A stretch of DNA of 64,000 nt from assembly GCF_000970085.1 (NCBI RefSeq), contig NZ_CP009506.1, forward strand, positions 1,426,001-1,490,000, given 5' to 3'. Positions 53,967 to 62,935 of the stretch are shown in pieces; the first letter of the stretch is position 1, and each line of letters begins with the position of its first letter. This stretch comes from Methanosarcina siciliae T4/M (GTDB lineage: Archaea; Halobacteriota; Methanosarcinia; Methanosarcinales; Methanosarcinaceae). The translations under genes were made by a program, and so were the position numbers. The notes beneath the pieces are model-generated. The model worked only from the letters and a program-made list of their open reading frames with translations, made no database searches and was not told the DNA's origin.

Positions 53967-54833
53967 TTATGTTAATGATTCGATGTAATCATCCACCCCA
54001 CTCTCTTTTATCTTGCTTATATTCAATTTGTAGTAATTTTTATTCATCGTGGCTTTGTAAAAGTTAATAGGGATACCTTTATTGATGTAATACTTTTCAA
54101 TTATTTTATAAACCCTGTAAGCATCATAATGCTTTGTTTTTAATCCAAAAATAACCCCTTCGAGCTCATCTTTTTTGAAATTTTGAATATTTTTTCGCTC
54201 AATTGATAACATTCGCCGTTCCTTTTCATACCTCCAACAAGTCGATTTTGTTAGTAGATTCTCAAAAAGTGATTCATGATCATTTCGCATAATTACACCG
54301 GCATAATTTTTATAAGGCGGTTTTTTTGCTCGGTATCTCACTTCAAATAGCGGCACGGTTTTCAAGTCAACTGTTAATCGAAACGTGGTTGTATAGCTGC
54401 AGTTTGGTGTCTTCGGCACTTCGATGGTTTTGTAACTTAGACACATACCCTTATGTTTATTTGCATAGTGGCTCCACATTAGAATATTATTTCGTTTTTC
54501 CGAAAAACAGCACGTCAAAGGGGATAGATAATCCCGCATATCTTCAGTTACTATTCTTGTTTTTGGATCTTGTTTAAGTACACCAGTATTTATCAAGTAG
54601 TTTAGCTGCACCCGCGCATTCATTGGAGTCGCATGTGCTGGATACCCTCTATAAAATTTTTCATACCATTGCCGCTCCGTGTATTCCATACACCCATTTA
54701 CATCACTGTCAAACGGATCATTGAAATTACGCGGATCTTGAAAGTATAATTGGTTTTTCTCCAAGTTTTCAAACAAGTGCTCGTTAACGGTTTCATACTT
54801 ATATACTAATTTCGGTTTTTCCTGTTGACCCAT
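53967..54833 (-). CDS. DUF2971 family protein
   Basis: 288 residues. DUF2971 motifs: LYFQDPRNFNDPFDS near the N terminus, CCFSEKRNNILMWSHYANKHKGMCLSY (in part) in the middle, and TKSTCWRYEKERRML later. The family is common on mobile elements and in defence islands of bacteria and archaea; the biochemical role is unproven. The gene is very AT-rich compared with the core genes, consistent with transfer. Opposite in orientation to the element's other genes. Confidence 0.8.
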   Translation of the reverse strand: MGQQEKPKLVYKYETVNEHLFENLEKNQLYFQDPRNFNDPFDSDVNGCMEYTERQWYEKFYRGYPAHATPMNARVQLNYLINTGVLKQDPKTRIVTEDMRDYLSPLTCCFSEKRNNILMWSHYANKHKGMCLSYKTIEVPKTPNCSYTTTFRLTVDLKTVPLFEVRYRAKKPPYKNYAGVIMRNDHESLFENLLTKSTCWRYEKERRMLSIERKNIQNFKKDELEGVIFGLKTKHYDAYRVYKIIEKYYINKGIPINFYKATMNKNYYKLNISKIKESGVDDYIESLT

Positions 54834-55074
54834 ATTATTTTTAAATGTAAAAATTAATAATATGCTTTTCGATTTGTGAAAGTGAATAGCTACATATTAC
54901 GGTGTTCGATCTAAAACAGGTTCAATATTATAAAATGTCATATTTTCACCATTAAAAAAACAGTATCGACAAAACACACGAAACGAATAAAACTCATTCT
55001 ATAAATATAATATGTTTTTTCTTTAAATAAAATAAGATTTAATCGAAAGCGGGTGACGACATTATGAAGAAAGA

Positions 55075-55084
55075 TTTTATATAC
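55075..55084 (+). promoter_or_regulatory. TATA box for the 55.2-kb gene
   Basis: TTTTATATAC about 90 bp upstream of the ATG at 55175, leaving a leader of about 65 nt that contains the hairpin below. Confidence 0.5.
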
Positions 55085-55136
55085 TAACCGTGCATCAAGA
55101 ATAAATGTAAAAAACGAACGAAAGTATAACTCGGAA

Positions 55137-55156
55137 AGACCGGCCCAAAACGGTCT
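55137..55156 (+). promoter_or_regulatory. Hairpin in the leader, next to the ribosome site
   Basis: AGACCG-GCCCAAAA-CGGTCT, a 6-bp perfect stem with 8-nt loop, followed by ACCGAAGGAAATC and the start codon at 55175. It could control translation or bind a protein. Confidence 0.45.
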
Positions 55157-55174
55157 AACCGAAGGAAATCAAAC

Positions 55175-55864
55175 ATGCCTGAAAAGTTCGAAAGAAAACA
55201 AATCGAGCTGAGTTTTAAAAAGTTCAATGGTTACGCGGATGACGTATTATCATCAGATTATTATGTATTTGATACAACATTTAATCGTTTTATTCAGTAC
55301 TGTGAAAACGATCCAGTAATGTCATACATTTGCAATCAGTTAAAAAGTGTAGACATTGAATATGATGAATGGTGTAAAAAACTTAAGCATACCAGCGAAA
55401 GAAGCGTTTTTGATCTACCCTCGGATGAAACTAAAAGCTATGCCATCTTATATCAAATATGCCTGAAAGTTAACAAGAAAGACCCTCATTACTTTGACTT
55501 TTCAAGAAAGTTTCTCGGGGCCCCAGATAAGACTGTGGCAATAAGTAGATTCAATAAAACTATCGTGAAACCGTTAGCAAGGGAAATAAATTACAGATTA
55601 GATAAAATTATGTATGACATTGAAATTGATCACAGCGGGGAACGATATCTACAACCAACTGTATTAAATTTAAATTTGGATGCAAGTACAAATGTTAATA
55701 ACTGCGACATCAAAATGAAAAATGACAGTATAATCGGTAATAATGCAAAAATCATAAAAACAATTAAGGAAAACAAAACACTTCGTTTATTTGGGGTCGT
55801 AGTTGGATTAGTAACCGGGATTGCTAGCATAATTGAGATTTACAACTATTGCACTGGAACATAG
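55175..55864 (+). CDS. Membrane-anchored element protein, unknown
   Basis: 229 residues. A helical N-terminal domain (about 1-165; YVFDTTFNRFIQYCEN, EYDEWCKKLK), a short beta-rich linker repeating polar Asn (LNLNLDASTNVNNCDIKMKN), and a C-terminal transmembrane helix (LFGVVVGLVTGIASIIEIYN). The layout recalls abortive-infection proteins with a sensing domain and a membrane effector, but no family match was made, so that is inference. It has its own promoter and ribosome site. Confidence 0.6.
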   Translation: MPEKFERKQIELSFKKFNGYADDVLSSDYYVFDTTFNRFIQYCENDPVMSYICNQLKSVDIEYDEWCKKLKHTSERSVFDLPSDETKSYAILYQICLKVNKKDPHYFDFSRKFLGAPDKTVAISRFNKTIVKPLAREINYRLDKIMYDIEIDHSGERYLQPTVLNLNLDASTNVNNCDIKMKNDSIIGNNAKIIKTIKENKTLRLFGVVVGLVTGIASIIEIYNYCTGT

Positions 55865-56039
55865 AAAAGCACGTCATATTAAGTCGTAGTCTACTCATCC
55901 GTTTTTTCTTATATCGTTCTTAGGCTAACCTAACTTTTCCAACCATTTCTAAACGGTGGTCACCCCCTTCCCTCAGCCCCTTAAATCAGGGGCACGAGTT
56001 CAAGATGAAGGTTTCCGGCTTCGCCGTCGCTACGCTAAA

Positions 56040-56254
56040 CCATCATCAGAACCCGGTGCTTATGCCTGATCGGGGCAGAGGCGCGGGGGGAGGTCGGGAA
56101 AAAACAGTTTTGCTTTAAGTGTGGGCTACCGCTAACACAGGAAAGCATCAAAGAAGAGGAAACCGCCACAAGCGATATAACACAATTAATACTCGGAAAC
56201 CCTGAATTGCTGGCCATCTTGACTGAAAAGTTAAAGCAGGAAATGCAAAAGTAA
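56040..56254 (+). pseudogene. Relic of a second integrase: zinc-ribbon tail
   Basis: The plus frame ending at TAA 56252 reads GKKQFCFKCGLPLTQESIKE...LLAILTEKLKQEMQK. This matches the C-terminal CxxC zinc ribbon and helical tail of Methanosarcina tyrosine integrases; the first CxxC knuckle is visibly scrambled just upstream (CLIGAEARGE). No start codon or catalytic domain is present. Confidence 0.5.
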
Positions 56255-56376
56255 CAGCGATCACCTTTGTATACAGACATGCGCGTAAAATAGGTTATAT
56301 ATATCTTTGGCTTAGTATATTTAACGTAGTTACTTAAAATATGGTAACACATGAGGATATAGAAGCAGATGCAAAA

Positions 56377-56390
56377 GTAACATCGGTTAC
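56377..56390. promoter_or_regulatory. Palindrome upstream of the RHH gene, candidate operator
   Basis: GTAACATCGGTTAC (5-bp arms, 4-bp centre) preceded by GCAAAA. The 11-bp string GCAAAAGTAAC also occurs at 56245, followed by AGCGATCAC. Both lie before the promoter of the ribbon-helix-helix gene, as autoregulated CopG operators do. Confidence 0.5.
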
Positions 56391-56462
56391 CCTTTAGCCA
56401 CATACCGACAATGGTTCGCTTATATACCTCAACACACATAATATAAACAGAGGTGAAAAAAC

Positions 56463-56612
56463 ATGCCAACCCAAATTGGAAAAAGGATGCAAGTCGTTGC
56501 ATACATTGACCCAGAAACGTTCGAACGTATCGAAGAGATGCGAGGAAAAGAGCCAAGAAGTGCCTTTTTAGGCGAAAAAATAAATGAAATTGTGAATGCG
56601 AATGCCTGTTAA
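56463..56612 (+). CDS. CopG-like ribbon-helix-helix protein (49 residues)
   Basis: The sequence MQVVAYIDPETFERIEEM then RSAFLGEKINEIV is a short RHH fold: strand, helix, turn, helix. AGAGGTGAAAAAAC precedes the ATG with a good spacing. Plasmid and virus CopG-type proteins of this size repress their own promoter and copy number. The palindrome at 56377 and TATA-like elements (about 56418-56447) sit upstream. Too short to appear as a large frame, but the fold pattern makes it convincing. Confidence 0.7.
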   Translation: MPTQIGKRMQVVAYIDPETFERIEEMRGKEPRSAFLGEKINEIVNANAC

Positions 56613-56663
56613 TGCAGAGACGCGCCAACGTCATGAAGCAGGAACAGGCACAAATACACCAAA

Positions 56664-56700
56664 TTATCTTAAGTTAAGATAATATTTAAACCTTTTTTTC
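56664..56700 (+). terminator. Palindrome plus T-run after the RHH gene
   Basis: TTATCTTAA-G-TTAAGATAA is a perfect 9-bp inverted repeat (56664-56682) followed by TTTAAACCTTTTTTTCC. It would end the RHH transcript; as a near-perfect palindrome it could also be a protein site. Confidence 0.55.
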
Positions 56701-56814
56701 CTGCTTTTTTTGCATTTTACGGGCTCCGATTCAGGGGTTCAAAAACATGGATACTGATACAATTACCCGAGCGAAAGCTCTGCAAAACAAGCACAGCGAG
56801 ATTTTGAACCTACA

Positions 56815-58521
56815 TTCGGCAGGTTAACGTTATTAGAGATAGATATTTTCATATTTCTCTCCCATTAGCCCCAATATCTTCCAGTGAATCTCCTCCATAT
56901 TCAATATTTCTGACTTCATTTGTCCTTCTTTCTGAGAAATAAGTTCTGTAATTCCCTGGAAATTAAAAAATATCCATCTCATTGTAGGTCTTTTTGTTGT
57001 TTTTCCTTTTTGATCTGGAACCGTTTCATTTTCTTCTTCTAATTTTGTCCTTAATTTCCATTCTGCAATTGAATAAATCATTAAGCAGAGAACCATTATC
57101 ATAGTCAGCGCTTCCATTCTCTTTTTGTTCTTAAGGTAAACTTTCGATATGCTAAATGTATCACTTTTCAAGAATCTGAATCCTTTTTCCACATTGTCCT
57201 GTCCTTTGTAATACTTCAGCATCTCTTCAGGAGAAAGACTGATATCATTACTCGCAAGAATGAAAAGTCCCATTTTCTCCATTTCTTTCAAAACAAAAGT
57301 ATTGTTAACCTTTATACTGCCATTAATCCTGTAATAAGTCTTTAATTCCTCATCTTTCGAAGGTCTTCCTCTTTTACCTGATTCACGCTTTTTAATGGAT
57401 TTCACATCTACCTTTTCAAGTGAGACAAAAGGGAAATCTGCAATCCATTTCTCTGCGGCTTTTAATGCATCCTCTTCGCAGAAGAAGTCCTCTCCTTTCA
57501 GCTTTTTAAAAGACTTCTCTGCTTTTTCAACCTCTTTGTCAAGCTTCGTCCTGAGAGTTTGCTCTTTCTTCTCTTTCATCTTGTGAGAAAGCAACAAAAC
57601 CCATTTTTGCTTGATTCCGCCATATTCCATAAAGGTTTGATAGAATGAGTATCTCTCATCACTTTTTAGCGTTTGAAGGTTCAGATTCGCAGCTAGCAGT
57701 TCCTTTGCCTCGGTAATTGTTGCAGGAACGCGACTGATCCAGAACGACCTTCCTATGTTCTGGATATTATTGTCTGTATAAAAGGAACTATCAGCGACAT
57801 AGTACACTTTGCTTTCAGGTCTTAAAACTGATTTAAGAGATTTGATTGCTTCCAGAATTGTGTTTTTGTCTGAAGCATTTCCTGAATGTGTATTCATGAA
57901 AAGAGGTATCCCATGTTGATTAACAATCAAGCTCAGTACAAATTGTTTGAGGTCCCATCGTCCGTTTTTGGGAATACCAAAAGTAATGTCAATAGATTCA
58001 GTTTCTTCGTCTTCATAATTCCCATAAACGCTGACACTTGTAGTGTCAGCGTGTAAACAGTGAACAGGAATAGGTAGACGAGTCATAATGTGAAGAGTAA
58101 TTTCAGTAAACAGTTTTGTAGGACCATATTTTACGATTCTGTCAAGAGTCTCTCCGATAGCATATTGATTCAGGTCTTCTTTTGTTATACCGTCTCCAAA
58201 GAGCCTTTCAGTAGAAATGTTTTTGAAAAAATCAGGAAACAGGTACAGACGTTGCCCTACGAAACCAAGACCATTGAGTACCATGGCAAGGATACAAACA
58301 GAATGAGGAACATTATGAGTACGTTCTTTAGGAAGTTTCTCATCAATAAGTTTGTCAACTTCAAGTTCTCGGAAAACTCCAGCCATAAGACCAAGGTGAC
58401 CTAAGAACTTTGTACGTTTTAAGGAGGATTCAACTCTTCTACTGCTGTTTTTTTCTGCCATGGAAAGATCAGGAAAGAGATATAAAATTAATGATATTAA
58501 ACTATAGGTTTACCTGCCGAA
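56815..58521 (-). mobile_element. IS1634-family insertion sequence, about 1.7 kb
   Basis: The ends show inverted repeats TTCGGCAGGTTAAC (56815-56828) and, at 58508-58521, its reverse with one mismatch (GTTTACCTGCCGAA). It contains one full transposase gene. No clear target duplication was found, which would fit later rearrangement or an unusual boundary. Confidence 0.75.
56833..58461 (-). CDS. IS1634-family DDE transposase
   Basis: 542 residues. DDE motifs: HCLHADTTSVSVYG (first Asp, about 140), VYYVADSSFYTDN (second Asp, about 222), and YYKGQDNVEKGFRFLKSD (Glu, about 413). N-terminal domain as in IS1634/DUF4277 proteins (GHLGLMAGVFRELEVDKLID). Intact frame starting MAEKNSSRRVES; a long Lys/Glu insert sits between the second Asp and the Glu as usual. 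Oriented against the element's genes. Confidence 0.92.
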   Translation of the reverse strand: MAEKNSSRRVESSLKRTKFLGHLGLMAGVFRELEVDKLIDEKLPKERTHNVPHSVCILAMVLNGLGFVGQRLYLFPDFFKNISTERLFGDGITKEDLNQYAIGETLDRIVKYGPTKLFTEITLHIMTRLPIPVHCLHADTTSVSVYGNYEDEETESIDITFGIPKNGRWDLKQFVLSLIVNQHGIPLFMNTHSGNASDKNTILEAIKSLKSVLRPESKVYYVADSSFYTDNNIQNIGRSFWISRVPATITEAKELLAANLNLQTLKSDERYSFYQTFMEYGGIKQKWVLLLSHKMKEKKEQTLRTKLDKEVEKAEKSFKKLKGEDFFCEEDALKAAEKWIADFPFVSLEKVDVKSIKKRESGKRGRPSKDEELKTYYRINGSIKVNNTFVLKEMEKMGLFILASNDISLSPEEMLKYYKGQDNVEKGFRFLKSDTFSISKVYLKNKKRMEALTMIMVLCLMIYSIAEWKLRTKLEEENETVPDQKGKTTKRPTMRWIFFNFQGITELISQKEGQMKSEILNMEEIHWKILGLMGEKYENIYL

Positions 58522-58608
58522 AGCAGGTTTGAAGATCTGGGAGAATAGCGCAGACCCATTCAAAAGAGCTCTTGCAAAAACCGTTTACCAAGTTGCCGGG
58601 GTAGAAAT

Positions 58609-58869
58609 ATGACCCAACCCGATCCTGCAACCATTTTCGCCATGGCGATGTTCATAAAATCGAGATGTGACGGTGCTATTAAAAAAGATTATGTAGGTTA
58701 CAATGCGCCCGAAGCTGCATGGTTTCCGAAAATTCTCGGTAAGTGGAACGCCGAAGATGCACCGCTGAGTATGGTTTCGGAAATGCATTATCGGCTTAGG
58801 AAATATAGAAAACAACTTTCCGAAAGATTCGACGACGAGACCCTTTATTCAATCTTCGGGGATACCTGA
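58609..58869 (+). CDS. Small element protein, unknown
   Basis: 86 residues, overlapping the preceding small gene by 4 bases and followed after 2 bases by the D5 gene, so probably one operon. Helical, with a basic C-terminal part (MHYRLRKYRKQLSERF). No family recognised. Its position directly before a primase-helicase suggests a replication helper, which is inference. Confidence 0.55.
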   Translation: MTQPDPATIFAMAMFIKSRCDGAIKKDYVGYNAPEAAWFPKILGKWNAEDAPLSMVSEMHYRLRKYRKQLSERFDDETLYSIFGDT

Positions 58870-58871
58870 TC

Positions 58872-60942
58872 ATGCCGAAAAACGAAAAGGGAATAGGGGT
58901 CACCACCCCCGCTCCCGGGCCAGAAAAAGAGATGCGTACTGATGACAACAACAACGACTCCAACCCACATGAAAATTTCGGTCAACTTCCAGATATTGAC
59001 GAGAGACTAAAACGGACTGTTTCCGGATCGGATCATATACAGCAATTACTCAATTCTGATGTCAACGAGCGAGGACTTGGTTTCTACAAAAAGCTGGCCG
59101 TGGCATTAGCTGAAGAGTTCAACAAGGACGAAATTCTGCGAATACTCACGACCTATTTCAAAAATGACCGAGTCTTGGAAGCATGGCCGCGCGACATAAT
59201 ACCCATGATTGATCAGGTGCAACAAACCGAGGAGACGCACTCAGAGATTACTTTCGGATTCAATGAGGACAAAGCTGCATATGCCGCGGCAGTCTTGGCT
59301 AATGACTTCATGAAGCAGTATGACCCAATTTTGACGATTGGAAAAACCTTGTATATATACAAAAACGGGGTTTACATAGCCGGCGAAACAACTGAGGAAG
59401 AGATAAGGAGATTCATATACGGCCTTGCAAATCAGCACTCTATTGATATTTCGCCGACGAACGTAACGAAGGTTGTAAGGCGAATATCAGATTTCACTGC
59501 ATGCGTCATCGGTTAAGGAATTTTCTTGCCTGAAAGCTATCGATTTTGCACCAGAAGCGGCCTTAAATTTTGGCCTTTTTACATGGAATCGATACTCAGT
59601 TCCAACCTCCAATCTGGAAAAATGTTTGATAACTGTTGTGGGAATGGAGGCAATTTGTCATGATTCATCACTTAACCGAAGACGTATGGATTTCACTGCA
59701 ATTCCGTCTACATATCTCAACAAAAGCCCAGAGAGACTTATAGTCAATAATGGGATTCTTGATGTGTTGACCGGTGACCTTGCTGACCATACCCCGGCTG
59801 AAATGTATACAATGAGAATCAACGTCAATTATGACCCAGATGTGGAAATACCAGACACGTTCGAGAAATACCTTACATCGACATTCAAAGGCGTAGAATG
59901 GCAGATACCGATTATACAAGAAATGATAGGTTATTGTCTATATAAAAAATACTTTATAGAGAAATTTTTCTTCCTAGTTGGTAATGGTTCTAATGGAAAA
60001 TCGGTGATGATAAACCTTATAACCAGATTACTCGGACAAGAAAATATTTCAGCTATGGATATCCACGAAATATGTTACCCCAAGGACATCCATTCACTCA
60101 AATCTCTTCACGGAAAACTTGCTAACCTATGTGGGGAAACCGGGGACGCGGATATCAAGAACCTTGGAAAACTCAAAAAAGTTACAGGTAGAGACCTCAT
60201 CAGATCGAGAGACCTTTACAAATCGTGGATCGAATTCTACAACTTTGCTAAGATCATCGTATCGATGAACAACCCCCCGACAATAAAAGACGGCATCAAA
60301 GGTGCAAAACGAAGACTTGTGATTATAACATTCCCGAATGAATTCAATCTTGGCATCAACGCGGATGAAAATCTTGAAGATAAGCTATTCACGCCTGAGT
60401 CACTTACTGGGGTTCTCAATTGGGCACTCACGGGTCTTCACAGATTAATCGAAAACGGAAAATTCTCCGATCCAAGGACGGAAGCGCAAATAACGAATAG
60501 ATACGAAAAGATCAGTGGGCCCGTAAAATGTTTCGTGGAAGCCCACATTGATGAAATAGACCGTGGATACTTGAACGAAAAGACCGGAAAAATAGAATAC
60601 AGTGATTACGGATGGAAAATAGTGTTCGAAAAGTCAAGGTTGACATTTGCAGAGATCTATGAGGCATACGTGAAATACGCCAAAAAACAAGCACTTCCTA
60701 TCCCGAAACAGGCCGATATAATCAAGTGTGTAACCGATGAATGCATCAGACTTGAATATGCCTACCTAATCACACGTGATAGATACGAGAAAGATGAGGA
60801 CGGAAAACCACGCCCATGGTATGAATATTTTAAAGGACTCAAGCTGTGCGGGACAGAATCTCTTGACTCCGATGAAATAACATTATTTGATGAAGAACCT
60901 GAAAAATTTGATGAAGAACCTGAAAACTCCGCAACTGTCTAA
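58872..60942 (+). pseudogene. D5/P4-family primase-helicase, split by a MITE
   Basis: Two frames: 58872-59516 and 59626-60942. Removing 59502-59700 (element plus one GATTTCACTGCA copy) joins them in frame as ...RRISDFTAIPSTYLNKSP..., 624 codons including stop. The joined protein has a D5_N region (about 130-270; FGFNEDKAAYAAAVLANDF, RLIVNNGILDVLTGDL) and an SF3 helicase: Walker A VGNGSNGKSVMIN, Walker B-like LANLCGETGD, sensor IIVSMNNPP. Replication initiator of a plasmid or virus. As it stands the helicase half could only start at an internal TTG (59626) or a later ATG. Confidence 0.9.
59502..59688. mobile_element. 187-bp MITE with 12-bp target duplication
   Basis: The left end TGCGTCATCGGTTAAG and the right end (reverse) ACGTCTTCGGTTAAG form terminal inverted repeats; GATTTCACTGCA flanks directly at 59490-59501 and 59689-59700. 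No coding content. A 12-bp duplication suits IS4-group elements (9-13 bp), so the parent may be of that group. Confidence 0.85.
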
Positions 60943-60947
60943 ACACT

Positions 60948-61267
60948 GTACCAAAAAAAACCGCCAAATACCAGAAATATAAGATACTTTTACCGTTTTT
61001 TTTCGACATCGGTTAACGTTTAGGAAGTTCGAATTTTTTTTGGTACACTTGTAACCGTCTAATGATGCTGTTTTATGTCATTTTTTCCACCGTACCAGAC
61101 CCCCCTATAACTTTTTTCTATAATACGTCTTTTTCATTTCTTCATTTTTTCATTTTATAGGAATTTTTTTTAACAAAATTTTCATTGGTATTTTTGGTAC
61201 GGTTATACTGATATTGATTTTTACGTTTTTTTTGTGTTTGGTACAGGGTTTGGTACGGAAATGTACC
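60948..61267. other. Cluster of GGTAC motifs, candidate replication origin
   Basis: Seven GGTAC or GTACC sites in 320 bp of AT-rich DNA: 60948, 61042, 61092, 61196, 61240, 61252 and 61263, most preceded by T-runs (TTTTGGTAC). They follow the D5 helicase gene directly, where plasmid iteron-type origins often lie. No gene occurs here. Confidence 0.45.
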
Positions 61268-61806
61268 ATTGGGTATTTGGTTTATCTATCTGGAAATATT
61301 CATACTGATATCGTCGTGTGGTTGGTTGGTGGTTGGTGGTGATCGGTCATCCCCTCACTCCCCCCGCCAAAGAGCCACAAAAGCGGTTATCTGCGATAAA
61401 GCCCCCGGCTCCTTCGGAGCTTCCTTTCAGTGGTGGCATTATCCAGACACCCGCTTAGAGTGGCATCACAGGCAGGGGGGCGACGGTGTGGGGAGAAAAT
61501 GAGATTCCCTTCTAAATGGGTGTGTTTGGATAGGAGAAGGGAGTCATTTCCCCAGACCAGACCCCGGTGCCCTTGATGTGCGGTAAGCTAAGGTGCGGAT
61601 AATCCTGCCGAGCGCAGCGTGCCGAAGGCCGGCTGGTTTATCTTGCACCTGGCTTTTTAGAACTATGGGGCTGGGTAGGGGGTGATGACGACGAAGGGCG
61701 AGGGGAACAGGGAACGGCTTGGAGGGGCGAACGAAGGTTCTGTCTGTCTGCGAAAGGTGTCTAGGTACACACATTATAAGTAAACAAACACAGATACAAT
61801 GAAAGG
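61268..61806. other. Gene-free region with GT-rich and hairpin sequences
   Basis: About 540 bp. GGTTGGTTGGTGGTTGGTGG at 61320-61339 is a G-rich tract that could form a quadruplex; GCTCC-TTC-GGAGC near 61410 is a stable hairpin. GC content is higher than in the surroundings. No frame is convincing. Confidence 0.4.
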
Positions 61807-62268
61807 ATGAAGACTCAGAATGAAACTCAAAATAAGGCAGCTACAATGCTTGGTTTTGTAGGATTATTATTAGGCATTTTAGTAAATGCTCTCGGCGCAA
61901 TTGAATTAGATGAATATGGGACATCAAATCTTGTTTTTTTTCTCGTGAGTTTTTTAATAGCTATATGTTGCTTGATAATGTCTGCATTTACAGCAATGGT
62001 AGCACATCTAAAACCCGATGAAAAATCTGACGTGCGGTTGGATCATTCATATTACTGGCTAACCGGGGGGATTGCAGGCATCACTGCAACCATCCCGGCG
62101 ATACTATTCAAAACAGATCAAATGAAACTCACAATTTCATATTTTATATTATTTTTTGGGTTTGCAATAGCAAGTGCGCTTGAATCCACGTTAATTTCTA
62201 AATCTAAACATAGTCAGTCAGAACCTACGTCAAAACCAGATAACGAAATTCGACCTAAAGCCCAGTGA
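61807..62268 (+). CDS. Four-helix membrane protein, unknown
   Basis: 153 residues with hydrophobic segments at about 12-32 (MLGFVGLLLGILVNALGAI), 40-65, 83-102 and 108-128, and a charged, Ser/Pro-rich cytoplasmic-type tail. ATG at 61807 after GAAAGGATGAAG-type sequence. No motif recognised. Part of the mobile element. Confidence 0.6.
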   Translation: MKTQNETQNKAATMLGFVGLLLGILVNALGAIELDEYGTSNLVFFLVSFLIAICCLIMSAFTAMVAHLKPDEKSDVRLDHSYYWLTGGIAGITATIPAILFKTDQMKLTISYFILFFGFAIASALESTLISKSKHSQSEPTSKPDNEIRPKAQ

Positions 62269-62543
62269 TCCAATAAGTCAGAAATTCCCTTGAAAATCGC
62301 CTGATCTATATAAATCCTATAAGTCCTGTTTTTCCTTCACCTTATCCCACGTCCCTGCCCCGATCATATACAAAGCGGATATCCGCGTGTGGCGGAAAGT
62401 CCGGGGAGGAGATAGGGATGAGGTGACCACCACCACAGGCATCCAATAACGTTTTTGTTGCCACATCGGGACATTCAACAGTTAAATATTATAATAAGAT
62501 GTTTATAATTTAAGTACTTCTTAACCTTTTTTCATATTGGTGA

Positions 62544-62804
62544 AAAATCACGAACCACGAAAAACATCGTAAAAAATGTGAATACTGTGGAGCAGAGTTT
62601 GAAACCTTTTTCAATTACCGAAAAGTGTGCAGTAGTCCGGACTGTCAGAGGAAAGCCGTACAAAAAGCTATGAGTGACGCACACCCGTCACGAGTCCACA
62701 GAGCCAACGGAGACCGCGCCACAGTCACAGAGACCACGCTCAAGACGAGCCAGCACAGCCCCAGACACCACCCGATAGCCCCAATTTGGCAGGGTCAGGT
62801 TTGA
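62544..62804 (+). CDS. Zinc-finger small protein, start unclear
   Basis: The frame holds KKCEYCGAEFETFFNYRKVC then SSPDCQRKAV, a C-x2-C...C-x4-C zinc site of the treble-clef kind, followed by a basic Ser/His-rich tail. After the stop at 62541-62543 there is no ATG, GTG or TTG before the finger, so either the start is unusual or the gene is damaged. The stop overlaps the start of the next zinc-finger gene. Confidence 0.4.
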   Translation, partial: KITNHEKHRKKCEYCGAEFETFFNYRKVCSSPDCQRKAVQKAMSDAHPSRVHRANGDRATVTETTLKTSQHSPRHHPIAPIWQGQV

Positions 62805-62935
62805 AGAGATGTGTCTGTAAGGTTTGCGGGGGAGAGTTCTACTCAACAAAAGCCACGGCCCAGATTTGTTCCGGAAGCTGCAGACAGCGAGGCTTTAGAC
62901 AAAGAAAAAAAGAAGAGGAGGCGATCCAGGCATGA
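62801..62935 (+). CDS. Zinc-finger small protein (44 residues)
   Basis: TTG start at 62801 overlapping the previous stop; MKRCVCKVCGGEFYS...QICSGSCRQRGFRQRKK, i.e. C-x2-C then C-x3-C with a basic tail. It ends with TGA overlapping the next ATG (ATGA). Too short for ordinary frame lists; the repeat of the same finger in three successive overlapping genes makes it credible. Confidence 0.55.
   Translation: MKRCVCKVCGGEFYSTKATAQICSGSCRQRGFRQRKKEEEAIQA

Larger units (their letters stand above)
56747..58612 (+). pseudogene. Small element gene split by an IS1634-family element
   Basis: The left part from ATG 56747 reads MDTDTITRAKALQNKHSEI...LH; the right part, after the IS, reads KAGLKIWENSADPFKRALAK...VAGVEI and stops at TGA 58610-58612, overlapping the next start (ATGA). 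Both parts are in the same relative frame. The intact product would be about 54 residues, helical. Not recognised; likely a small plasmid regulator or replication accessory. Confidence 0.55.

Noticed and set aside
56035..56634. 199-codon frame on the minus strand
   Set aside because: It lies antisense to the small RHH gene and the integrase relic, has low-complexity hydrophobic composition, and no start signal.
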